A DNA stretch of 64,000 nt from Sordaria brevicollis. Lineage: Eukaryota > Ascomycota > Sordariomycetes > Sordariales > Sordariaceae. This document shows positions 1-9,593 of this stretch, one piece after another (positions within the stretch are counted from its first letter, which is position 1; every line of letters begins with the position of its first letter). The position numbers and the translations under genes are program-made. The notes under the pieces are model-generated. The model saw only the letters and a list, made by a program, of their open reading frames with translations, made no database searches and was not told the origin of the DNA. Location of the stretch: positions 744,001 through 808,000 of the forward strand of contig JAUTDP010000007.1 in assembly GCA_033439795.1 (NCBI GenBank), in the 5' to 3' direction.

Positions 1-1325
1 CAAAGCATATGGTAGGAATGAAGATTACTCAGGCTGTTAGCATCGACACTCGTATCGGAACCCTCGAGACGCGGACTGGAAAGTTGGAGCGGGTTGTCGA
101 CCAGCTTTGCCACGTCGTTCCCGGATTCAGAGGCCCCCTGAGCGACATCTCAGCGGTCGGAGGAGGAAGAGGTAGTACCGGAGGACCGGGCACCATCAGA
201 ACCGTTTCTGACGGTCGGCCTTCCTTCACATACACCGCGGCATCACCACCGCCTCCTCCGATCTCCCCCGTTCCGCCACGTCAAGGCCAACAGCCAGCTC
301 TTTCCCAGTCCGACATTAGTCGCTCTCCACGCGCCAGCAGCGAGCGACAGTCCATGGACTCGGACACACAATCGTTGAGATCATTCGGCGAAGCCCAAAC
401 CTTCATCGGTTCTCTCCATCCGCCCTCATCATCAGCCACGCAGGCTCAATCTCTAACCACCGCCACAACGCCCACCACAGCAGCGACCCTCAGTCTCCCC
501 GCTCACCCCGAAGAGCAGCAGCAGCACTCCAACGACACCATGGCCGACGATGGCGGGAATCGACCAACTTCCAACTCCACCGTCCGCGGCGTCGCTAGCA
601 TGCCTTCCATGCACGAAAACGCGGCGACCGCCTCCATCAGCGAGTACTCCTCGACCAACGCCCACAACCCGACCTACTACAACCAGTACCACGCCCTCCT
701 CAGCCAGCTAGAAGCGGAGCGGCAGGCCCGCCAGGCGCTCGAGGGGCAGGTGAAGAAGCTGTCCGACCGCTTGAACGCGCTGTCAAGCACCATGTATGCT
801 CTGGTGAGAGATAGCGGGTCGTGGGGAGGAGCGCCCGATCCCTCCAGTCCGCGGTCTGTCACGTCAGGAGGAGGCAGAGGCAGAGGACATCCGCCGACGC
901 ATATCCCGAGCGTCTTCGATTATGCGCAGGGGCACGATCGTGACGACGATGTTGACGTTGACGACGATGATGACGAGGATCTTGACGACAATGTCGGTCC
1001 AGCCATGAGACATCATGGAGGAGTCACTGTTTCTCAGGCAAAGTTGGCTTTGGTCGCGAAACCTACTTCTAGAGGCGGTCGGGATGATGATGAAGCGGAA
1101 GATTTCCAGACGCCGAGGGAAGAGTTTCAAACGCCGATGGCGCCGACGCCGGTTTATACTTATGGGGCGTTTAGTCCTGAGCCTGAGGGCGAAAGTGATG
1201 GCGAAGACGAGGCGGCGGAGGGGTCTGGCGGGGAAATCTCGTCTGATGCCAGGGCGGAGAGGAAGCAGAAGAAGGCGGCCAGGACGCTGAGTTTGAGTCA
1301 GTTGACGATGGGCAAGAGGGTTTGA
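1..1325 (+). CDS. 3' part of an unidentified acidic coiled-coil protein (5' end outside window)
   Basis: The reading frame is open at the window edge, so the true start is probably upstream. The first ATG seen is at base 9. The start of the visible part has a short heptad-like segment ending in LERVVDQLCHVVPGFRG. Next comes a long Ser/Thr/Pro-rich disordered stretch. A clear coiled coil follows around residues 225-260 counted from base 9 (LLSQLEAERQARQALEGQV). Then there is an acidic block rich in Asp (DDDVDVDDDDDEDLDD), two QTP repeats and a basic C-terminus ending TMGKRV. No enzymatic domain is visible. The layout resembles the C-terminal half of large fungal adaptor proteins, possibly the PH-domain type, but that is a guess because no PH domain lies inside the window. 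It runs convergently towards the kinase gene. Confidence 0.7.
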   Translation, partial: KHMVGMKITQAVSIDTRIGTLETRTGKLERVVDQLCHVVPGFRGPLSDISAVGGGRGSTGGPGTIRTVSDGRPSFTYTAASPPPPPISPVPPRQGQQPALSQSDISRSPRASSERQSMDSDTQSLRSFGEAQTFIGSLHPPSSSATQAQSLTTATTPTTAATLSLPAHPEEQQQHSNDTMADDGGNRPTSNSTVRGVASMPSMHENAATASISEYSSTNAHNPTYYNQYHALLSQLEAERQARQALEGQVKKLSDRLNALSSTMYALVRDSGSWGGAPDPSSPRSVTSGGGRGRGHPPTHIPSVFDYAQGHDRDDDVDVDDDDDEDLDDNVGPAMRHHGGVTVSQAKLALVAKPTSRGGRDDDEAEDFQTPREEFQTPMAPTPVYTYGAFSPEPEGESDGEDEAAEGSGGEISSDARAERKQKKAARTLSLSQLTMGKRV

Positions 1326-2602
1326 GGGGAGGGAGTTTGAAAATTTCTCTCTTCCTTCCTTCCCTCGTTGCCTGTCTTGCCTGCTTGAGTTTCAGCTTGT
1401 CGTGGCCGCAGTGAAGGAAGGTGCGGACGGGCGTGAACGAAGAAGTTCTCCAGCAGCAAGAGTTGTTCCTTCCTATGCTGGCGCAAGACCACTCATTTGA
1501 CGTCACGCACGGTTATACCTTCCTGGCACTGCCGTCTTGTCAGGGACTCGGATTTCAGAGACGATCTCACTCACTCGGCCGAACCGGGTATCACGAGTCG
1601 CCTAGTCCTGTCATTCTATGAATTGAGAGACGAGACGAAACAGTATCACCTACGTATACTTACCTATCTACCATCTACCTCACCAACCTTACATATAACT
1701 TTACCCCCAGGCGAAGGGTAATAATACCAATGATCTTACGTTATTATACTACGTTTCATCACAAAGAAGGACGACAAGTTCCGTCTTCATTTTCCATTTT
1801 GGTTCGCGCAATTCCGCAAGAAACTTCGAAGTTTAACTCTTCTTCACAAATTCCTCCTCCCCTTTTGGGATAACTATTTGTGCCCGAACCTCCCTCCTAC
1901 TACGAGACTCCAGTTTGATTATATCATTTTCCTTTTGGTTCATCACATTTGTTTTGGAGCGGGCATAGCCTTGAATTTTGATTTACGTTTGTTACATGTA
2001 CGATTATTAGGACGGACACACATGATATTGGGATAAGTACGATGATACCCTTTGTGGTAGTGGGTGGTCAGTCAGGGGTGGCAGTTGGAAGGATCTCATT
2101 CATGATTGAGAGAGTTTTAAATGCATATCCTTCTGGTGTTTTTGGGAAATTTGTTTTAATCGGGAATATGTTCATTCAGCGCCTTTTTCGTTTAATCTCT
2201 CTCATCATCGTCCTGTTGTTGTAATATCCTCTTTCTGGGCATCATTAGTTACTTAGCACTTGGCATTATCCTCTTGGATGGGTTGGCTGATTTGAATTTG
2301 ACACCGTTTTGAACTTATCGATGGTTCTTGAACGAGCAGTGATTAAAACCAGCTTGGAACATGGGACATTGAAAGTGAGGAATATGTTAAAGCAATGAAA
2401 ACAAGAGACAAAAGGCAATGTAATCGATGGGAATGGTATATCGTACAAGAAACAACTGACCTCCGTGAGGCGTATATGTTCGACTTGACCCAAAATAACC
2501 CAACCCAGAACGCCATTGTATAACCCGCCAAAGCCAAGCTTAACATCTCTGTACTTTGTCCAGACTCTTCTACCCATTCTCCACGTTCTCTTCCACCGTC
2601 CT
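1326..2602. other. Convergent intergenic spacer, no gene seen
   Basis: The spacer lies between the 3' ends of two convergent genes. It is rich in T and TA tracts typical of fungal 3' untranslated and polyadenylation regions. The longest plus-strand frame is about 60 codons and looks like chance. I see no RNA gene or repeat. Confidence 0.5.
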
Positions 2603-3970
2603 CTAAACGGTATCCTCAGGCAACTCATCCACAACCCCTTCCACCAGTTCAATCAGCTCATCGATATCCGGCCGTTCCGCAGGTTCAACCCTCAAACATC
2701 TCCTGACGACATCCCTGATTGGTTCGCTGATGTAGTTTTCGTCGTCCTTGTTCGCTGTGCTATCACCACCCGCACCTCCTCCCGCGCCCGCCTTGCCCTT
2801 GCCCTTGGTCTGCCCAGGCCCCTCGTCAGGGAACCTCCAGTCACCGCTCAGCACGCAGATGCTCAAGCTACCACCAGTCTCGTCACTACGCATCTCGAAT
2901 GGCGACTTGCCCACCAGGCAGGCGTAGAGGGTACAACCGAGCGACCAGATATCCACCTTGGTATCGATAACGGTACCGGTTTTGACGTCGAAAAGTTCGG
3001 GAGCGCGGTAAGGCATGGTGGAGTGTTCCGCTGCTGTGTCCTGGGTGGCTATGGCGAGGGAGCGGGATGTAATGGGGAGGGGAGAGACGGCAATGGAACC
3101 GAGGTCCATCAAAATTGGGTCGCGGCCGGAGTCGGAAATCATGATATTTCCTGTACAAAGGGGTTAGGGATGCTAGATGCGGATAAAATGGGTCGAAGCG
3201 TTGAACACATACCAGGCTTGATATCCCTATGCGCATAACTCCTTGTCTCGCCAGCGCCAGGCAAGCGCCCTTCGTCTTCAATCAGCGGTACCTGCTGCTC
3301 CGTCTCATCGTCTTCATCCGCTCCTCCCACTGCCGTCTGCCTCGTTTTGGATTTCCTCTTGCCTGCTCCTGGAACCTCCATTGACTCTCCACTTGTATCC
3401 CCTCCACCACCTTTGTACTTGTGCATCCCTCTTAGCGCTTTGCACACGCCCAGGAAAAGCATCATCAGCCTCTTTTCCGGGAAACGAGTGTGGTTCACCA
3501 AGTTCGCATTGATCATATCCTGAAGGTTGCCGCGCCTGTAGTATGGCAACAGAACGTAGACGGTCTTGTCCTGGCCTTCGCTACCGCGTTCCGTGGCGAT
3601 GCTGTAGTCGACGTGGTGGATAATTCCCGGCGTGTTGCCAAAGAGCTTGTATGCTTCTACTTCGTGCATCGCTTGGGCGACGGATTCCTGGCCGAACGGG
3701 CATCGTATCTTTTTGAGGGCGAGCAGTTCGCTTGTGGATGTGTCTTGGACTAGGTAGACGTAGGAGAAGCCGCCCTGGATGAGACAATCTGTTAGTATAT
3801 GCCAAATCTAGGGGAGAGCAATGTCATGGGGAGAGGTAGAGGAGAGATACTTCGCCTAGTAAGCGCAAGATCTTGAAACTCCTGTTGTTGATCTTGAGCG
3901 TGGGCGAGCCGGGAAAGCAGACCATGCAATTGCCCAGCCAATATACAAGGTCTGAAATGACTTGCGCCAT
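2603..3970 (-). CDS. STK16/Env7-type serine/threonine protein kinase (NAK family)
   Basis: Three exons, 3851-3970, 3213-3774 and 2603-3150, join in frame to 409 residues. Introns have GTATCT and GTATGT donors and TACTAAC/CTAAC branch sites. The start MAQVISDLVYW is followed by CMVC at 15-18, a likely palmitoylation site as in yeast Env7 (known of the family). Kinase landmarks: glycine loop GEGGFSYVYLV (39-49), Lys61, catalytic HRDIKPGN (222-229), a DLGS metal motif (243-246) in place of DFG, and APE at 277-279. HRD with DLGS and the following WSLGCTLYA is diagnostic of STK16 relatives. A polar insert of about 60 residues, rich in Gly, Lys and acidic residues, sits just before HRD. The likely role is membrane-associated signalling at the vacuole or Golgi, inferred from family members. 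Confidence 0.93.
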
Positions 3971-6415
3971 GGTGGGCTACTTGTGGATATGGACTGTGTC
4001 TGAGTTGTCGTGATGGTGCGATGGGGGGCTCGTCGTCGTCGAGTTCTCCAACAGCTCTGCGTGTAACCACCTGCACGGTTCTGCGTTGACTACGGAGAGT
4101 AAGATGTAGGCCGGTTAGGTTCGCGATGTCATCCGCTCGTTCGGTCGGTCGCGCTGCGCTCGGGTGTAGATGTTCGAAATCGAATGGTTACTTCGGTTAT
4201 ACCCAATTGGCCGTCGACTTGGGAATGGCTTCCTCTTTGTGATGACGACACTATTCAATGTTGGCACTGAAAACCCGGATGAGACAAACGTCGATAGTTG
4301 GTGGTATGCTATGGATTCCAAGATGTTGTTTAGAGGCAAAACAAAATGCGACTGTCAGATGCGATTGACGTTCAGGGAAGGTACCTGACAATCACAAAGC
4401 TACCACAGCCATGATTGAAGGTGGCCGGATCACAGCCCGCGATGTCCACTGCCAAGGATCCTGAAGCTGGGCCGATGTTAGTAGGGTTCCCCGGGATGTA
4501 GTAATAGTCCGACATGATGAAGCTTAATCTGCCCTTCAAGCTCTGTCTAAAAGCAAGTAGAACACTGGTTTCTACTTGGAAGTGAACTTTACCTCTCAAG
4601 GGTTTAATTGACCGTCAAATCTCATTATTTAAACTTTTATCCGAGCATCACTTAGAATTCTTGAAGTCTCCCACTAATAGATTCGAGGGTCTTTGTTGGA
4701 TTACGACGAAACGACCAGCTTCAGCGCCACAGCAACTGGAAACCCCTTGCGCGAGCTTCCGGGGGCCCCGGCCCCGCACCGCCCAAGGGCAGAACCCGAC
4801 ATCCAGGGGCACTTCCCTGTGAACCTCAACGGCACCGGAACCCGAAATAGAAGACAGCACCGTAACCTTTCCCGTCTCACTTGGGATTGTCGGGCAACGA
4901 TAACCTCATTCAAGTATTAATGTACTTCTACATTATACCTTGCCGAACTTCATACTTGGTACAGCGGGGAAGTCGTGAACCTCAAATGTCATCATTTGAT
5001 CGTTCTTTCCGCATTTTCGAGTGTCACCCACCGTGACCTCTCTCGGCCCCAGCACTAGTTCAGTTTTCTTCCCTTTGACTGCTCCTTTCAAGTTCTCGCC
5101 TGAACGACCTACATGATTTCTCAGCGTCCACTCATCTAGATGGGCAGTGGCCATGGATACAATGACGAGCAGCTCCCGTTCTTTCCCTTGGTTGTTGAGT
5201 TGTCAAGGTATTGTTCTCACGCCATGCTGCACTGATCACTCCCAGTCAACCCATTGGCACCATCCCTCGACTTTGACGCGCACCACATACGTACCTCTAC
5301 CCAATTTCCCTGTACGAACTTCAACCGTGACATCTTCCGCCACAAGGCCTGTTTCTTTTCGTCTTCAGTTCTTCATGTGGCTTTGAGGTTCACTGCCTAG
5401 CTACTTCTTTCTTTCGAGGCCTCAGATATCCCGAGCTTATCGGGTTCCCGTCATGGCAGAGGCAGAGACAGCCCGGGCTAGAAGCCATCACGACGACTAT
5501 TTTGCCTCCATGATGTGCACGCGTACGAAATGACTCTTCTGTTGGATGAGCAGTCATGCTGAAAGACCGAGATACACTACATACTACGCCCGGAAAGGTC
5601 GTTACCTTTCACGGATAAGCGTCGTTGCGGTACACGAGAAAGGCGTCTATGTCGTGGCCACCAACCTCAACGTCAGATTGTTGCTTTCTCGACGTCTATC
5701 CAGAATCAGAGTCATCTTTCATCCAAAGGATAACCGCATTCATAGTTACAGGAGATGCGCTGAGCCGTGTACAATAGGCACCTTCAGGCATGTTGTGAAC
5801 TGCGGAGGTGAGAGATACGGCTCTTGGCCAAGGTGAAGAAGAGCACATGTGAGTAACTGTCTTCAACGTCCATCAAACTGACACTTGACTAACCAGAATT
5901 CTCCACAGATGCTTTCTCAAGAAACACTCATGACCGTCAGCTTACAATTAAAGTGGTTATCTGCTTTTAAAGAGCATGGTGAAAGAGTGTCAAGGCAACA
6001 TTTGTGACCGTTTCCCGCATGGAATTCTCCACTCTCCTCTATGTAAAGACACCGACCGACTTGGTGTACGACAAACATACGCTGTACACACCTGGTATCA
6101 CGAGAAGGCATGTGGAAGGTTGCATGGTGCGACTACTTGGTGCAAACACATACGCCGGCATTATGGGGCCCAGTGGGAGTGTTGTTGACCTCAAGACACT
6201 GAGCATTACGAAGAGCCTAGAGAGAGTCCACATCTGGACAAAGACGATCTCAAGATATATATCGATGGAGCCTTCGAAACTCTACACCAGGAGTCCTCAA
6301 ATCCCAAACCCACATCGTTCATGAATACTTAATTTTCGAAGCAACTCTGATCGGTCACCTTGAGATCCTCCCACGAGCATATTGGATACGTCATCAAGGG
6401 TGTCATATTGCCACA
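3971..6415. other. 2.4 kb spacer with weak coding-like scraps
   Basis: The region holds the kinase promoter (just above 3970) and the upstream region of the first DUF3176 gene. No complete gene is supported. Several short frames look more protein-like than chance, mainly on the minus strand at 4372-4515, 4933-5154 and 5236-5364, but none has a recognisable domain or a convincing splice chain. A plus-strand frame at 6004-6324 is also unremarkable. Confidence 0.4.
4933..5364 (-). pseudogene. Possible decayed or unrecognised small gene
   Basis: Two neighbouring minus-strand segments have protein-like composition. One (5236-5364) reads ...VAEDVTVEVRTGKLGRG... with alternating beta-type residues and ends in a stop. 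The other (4933-5154) starts with an ATG and is Lys/Val-rich, containing KGKKTELVLGPREVTVGD. They are in different frames, and no intron between them satisfies both donor and acceptor convincingly. I do not recognise either. This could be a gene relic, an undetected multi-exon gene, or chance. Confidence 0.2.
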
Positions 6416-8701
6416 ATGCCACAATCACCGCCATCTCTCCGGGATGACTCCAGGCCGCCACATGAGATTGGCGCCTTTGCTTCACATCCAACTTCCGGCA
6501 AGATCATCGACCCTCTTTATTGCGAAATGGCCAACGCAGAGTCTTCACAAACCGACTCGCTCGACTCTGAGACGGGGGTTGATAGCAAGGGCGTATATTC
6601 CGGCCAAGAAATCAGTACCAGTCAACAAGTAATGGCTGAGCGGCGGTACCTTTGCGACTGGGTCTCCGAAATAGTGGCCGTCATAGCGTCCGCGGGAGTT
6701 GCCGCTACGATACCTATTGTTCTCTGCATATACAATCACCGGCCCATTCCACAACTCAACGGGACCATATCTATCAACACAATCATTGCCGTCCTCTCTA
6801 CCGTCGCCAAGTCCAGCCTCTTATATGCCCTTTCTGCCGCTCTTGGACAGGCCAAATGGGACTGGTATTGCCTCGCCCAGAAGTCCAACAGGCTGAACGA
6901 TATGGAGATATTCGACCAAGCCAGTAGAGGACCATTTGGTGCCGCCAGGTTTCTGCTCAGGCGACGTACAGCCATGTCTCCGGCCGCTGTTGGTGCACTC
7001 GTTGTCGTACTCTGTCTTGTTGTTGACCCTTTCACCCAACAGGTCGTGGGCTGGAGCGAAAGACAAGTCCTGGTCCCGTCTGAAGAAGTGTGGACGCCTA
7101 AAGCAGCTATTCCCTACTTCTGCTCATCATACTACGGCGCTGGGGGGCGGTTAGATGAGTGTCAGTCGAAGTCTGTTGATGCTATAAATGCCGGCATCTG
7201 GACAGAACCTGAACTGTACCAGCCTCACACTCATTGTCCCACCGGGGAATGTGAATGGGAGCCCTTCGAAACAATCGAACTCTGCTTGGATCATCAGGTT
7301 ATTGAGCCTTCTACAGCAAATTGCGATATATCTTTCAACAAAACGAGGTTCAATGAGGGTTACAAAACCTATAATGCCAGCAGCGAAACATATGTTGGTC
7401 CGGTGTGGTCCAAGTCCTGCGATTTGTTCCCAGGGGTTTGGAACTTTACCTCATATGAGGTCATTGACTATTGGGGAACTGAAAGTCGCTCCAACTTTCC
7501 CGGGTATCGAGGAGCCACGGTGGTTCAAAGTGGGTTACGAAGGGATTATCAGAACTCCTGGAGCGCGAGTGGACCTTTGATGCCCTACATGCTTGTCAGA
7601 TTTCCAGCAGAGATCATCACATCTCTACCTTTACCCATTGGTGGAGACGCATCTAGCTGGGATAACTCTCCACAAGGGGTGCCATACGCGGACGTGAACA
7701 ACAGATCGAATGTCCATATACCGAGCCCACAGTTGGTTTTGGCTCATACGCGGTTCGAGACCTTCCGAGAAGGTGCTTTCACAAGAGTGCCTCAGGAGTT
7801 ACGGCCCGCAATCACAGAGTGGACAGTCTTGTCTGTGTGTAAAGCCAGAAAACAGATCACTGTTCGGAAAGGAGTGATACACACATCCATCCTTTCGTCA
7901 ACACATCTGCAGGCGCAGACACCAGTATCATCGGCGACCGGGAATTCAAAGTGCTGGGGCCCGCCAGGCCTAGATCTGGGCGACCCTTCAATGGCGTGGC
8001 TTTCGGAAGCCCTTCCAGAAGACGAATCATCCCCATACAGAGTTGACCCTTCAACAGGAGCGTTTTGCATATTCGGCCAACTAAGCGTTCCAACTTACGA
8101 CATAACGCAAAGGTTGAACTTTGTCTTGCGCTGGACGTTGCGATATAATTCCACTGGACACACTGATGAGTATCTTCTTCGTGATGGGTGGGAACAAGAC
8201 ATAGGCGCCGGGTCCTTTTATCCTGTCGAGACTACTGATATTCCTGAGCACATCAGTAAGCGAGGGCTGGGCTCAGTTATGACCTCAATTGTCTCTGGGC
8301 TCAACAACCTCACTCTGGCAACGAGCGATGACCGAGCAACAGGCAGTTACGTCGTGCGTGAACGGATCCTGGATGTGCGTTGGCCATGGTTGGCACCACT
8401 CTTCTTGATGGAGCTCCTGGGTATGGGTTATTTGCTCGTCATGATCTTCCGACCTCGGCCTGTCACCATCGGAGGGGTGTGGAAGGACTCGATTCTCCCA
8501 GTTCTTTATCATGGCTTGGATGACGGAGCCCAATTTTTCCAAACTCTCGAGTCCGGCAGCCTGAAAGATATGAGAAAGGTGGCCCGGAGTGTGGAAGCTC
8601 ACCTTGAACGCTCTGAGGGTGCCAATGGTCGCGTTGTCCTGGTCCAGGACAATGGTGATGGCGTTGTCCGCTCTCGAAGGGCGAGGGAGGAGAATGCGTG
8701 A
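6416..8701 (+). CDS. DUF3176 family integral membrane protein, copy 1
   Basis: This is one uninterrupted exon of 761 codons. A polar N-terminus of about 80 residues precedes TM1 (about 84-104) and TM2 (about 121-144). The DUF3176 signatures follow: QAKWDWY (145-151) and FDQASRGPFGA (166-176). TM3 is at about 191-208 and contains the conserved VDPFTQQVV. A large, probably extracytoplasmic, region has many Cys and Asn-X-Ser/Thr sites, including CPTGECEWEPF. TM4 (about 656-678) is followed by a tail with VWKDSILPVLYHGLDDGA. The family is abundant and multicopy in Pezizomycotina and has no known function. The tail motif and the Cys region are shared with the next gene, so the two look like a tandem duplication. 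An internal ATG at residue 39 is an alternative start. Confidence 0.9.
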   Translation: MPQSPPSLRDDSRPPHEIGAFASHPTSGKIIDPLYCEMANAESSQTDSLDSETGVDSKGVYSGQEISTSQQVMAERRYLCDWVSEIVAVIASAGVAATIPIVLCIYNHRPIPQLNGTISINTIIAVLSTVAKSSLLYALSAALGQAKWDWYCLAQKSNRLNDMEIFDQASRGPFGAARFLLRRRTAMSPAAVGALVVVLCLVVDPFTQQVVGWSERQVLVPSEEVWTPKAAIPYFCSSYYGAGGRLDECQSKSVDAINAGIWTEPELYQPHTHCPTGECEWEPFETIELCLDHQVIEPSTANCDISFNKTRFNEGYKTYNASSETYVGPVWSKSCDLFPGVWNFTSYEVIDYWGTESRSNFPGYRGATVVQSGLRRDYQNSWSASGPLMPYMLVRFPAEIITSLPLPIGGDASSWDNSPQGVPYADVNNRSNVHIPSPQLVLAHTRFETFREGAFTRVPQELRPAITEWTVLSVCKARKQITVRKGVIHTSILSSTHLQAQTPVSSATGNSKCWGPPGLDLGDPSMAWLSEALPEDESSPYRVDPSTGAFCIFGQLSVPTYDITQRLNFVLRWTLRYNSTGHTDEYLLRDGWEQDIGAGSFYPVETTDIPEHISKRGLGSVMTSIVSGLNNLTLATSDDRATGSYVVRERILDVRWPWLAPLFLMELLGMGYLLVMIFRPRPVTIGGVWKDSILPVLYHGLDDGAQFFQTLESGSLKDMRKVARSVEAHLERSEGANGRVVLVQDNGDGVVRSRRAREENA

Positions 8702-9593
8702 GGACTGCGGTACCCGCGTTCGGAGCAGTGTGGGGAATGATTTCGATTGAACTATTGAGGGAAAGAAGAGGTGGCAAATCCATGGTCACGTTGCTCGTAC
8801 CAGTATTTATGATGTTGGCATTGTCCCTGGGTGTATTCTCTCGTTAGGCGCACATTCTCCCTTTTTTCTTTTTCCATTCCATTTTTACCCCCTTCGTCTT
8901 TTCTTGTCTACATCATTTTCTTATTTTATTTTATTTTTTATTTTTTTTGCTCAAGTTGTATTCGTCCAGTTGGATGCCCGAATGCCTTTCAGTTCTTCGC
9001 AAAGCTCGATTCAGATTTCCGGGGGATGGGCTAGACGCATGAGCTCGTCACACCAACGGGTATCTACAACCCGTTCAGGAAGGATTATGGCCACAGGTCT
9101 AATAGTCTCGTTCGCCTCTGAGGTAGCAGGTGATGGTTGGCACGCCGACCTCGTTGCAACAGTTGGTCGCCTATCTGCAGCTTTCCTTTCCATTATCTTC
9201 ATTAGCGTTGGCAGGCCTCCACCTTGTCGACCAACGTGCAGTTAGGCCGCACCTGTTACCCCAAAAGCCACCAAGAAAATGCAAGATCTAGGTCGACACT
9301 TTGCATACAGCTCCGTGGGAAGTGAGGACTATCATTATATAAACACTATACTCCAACCGTCCACCACGCTGGAAGGCATCGTCTGAGGTGGACTTACCCA
9401 ATCGTATGGATCATAATTAAATTGTTTTGTGTTCTAAACCCGAGCATGGGAGTCGATGCCTCGGTCTAGTTGGACATATATCTACGGCGGCTCCTCGCCG
9501 AATTCTTAAGCAACACGCCTTCTGGTCATTACCTCGTTGCTAGCGACGACACGAGGTTCTCATCCTGGAGAGCCTTTTTCAGCCCTTTTCGAT
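8702..9593. other. Spacer between the two DUF3176 genes
   Basis: It starts with the 3' region of copy 1, including a long pyrimidine/T-rich tract at about 8863-8952. It ends with the promoter of copy 2. No coding frame of note is present. There is no repeat shared with the region upstream of copy 1 that I can see by eye. Confidence 0.45.

Noticed and set aside
2516..3238. 240-codon plus-strand frame
   Set aside because: It is antisense to the kinase exons, which have an intact motif set. Its own composition is chance-like.
9537..9593. Longer N-terminus for the second DUF3176 protein
   Set aside because: The frame is open but starts with TTG. The first ATG is at 9594.
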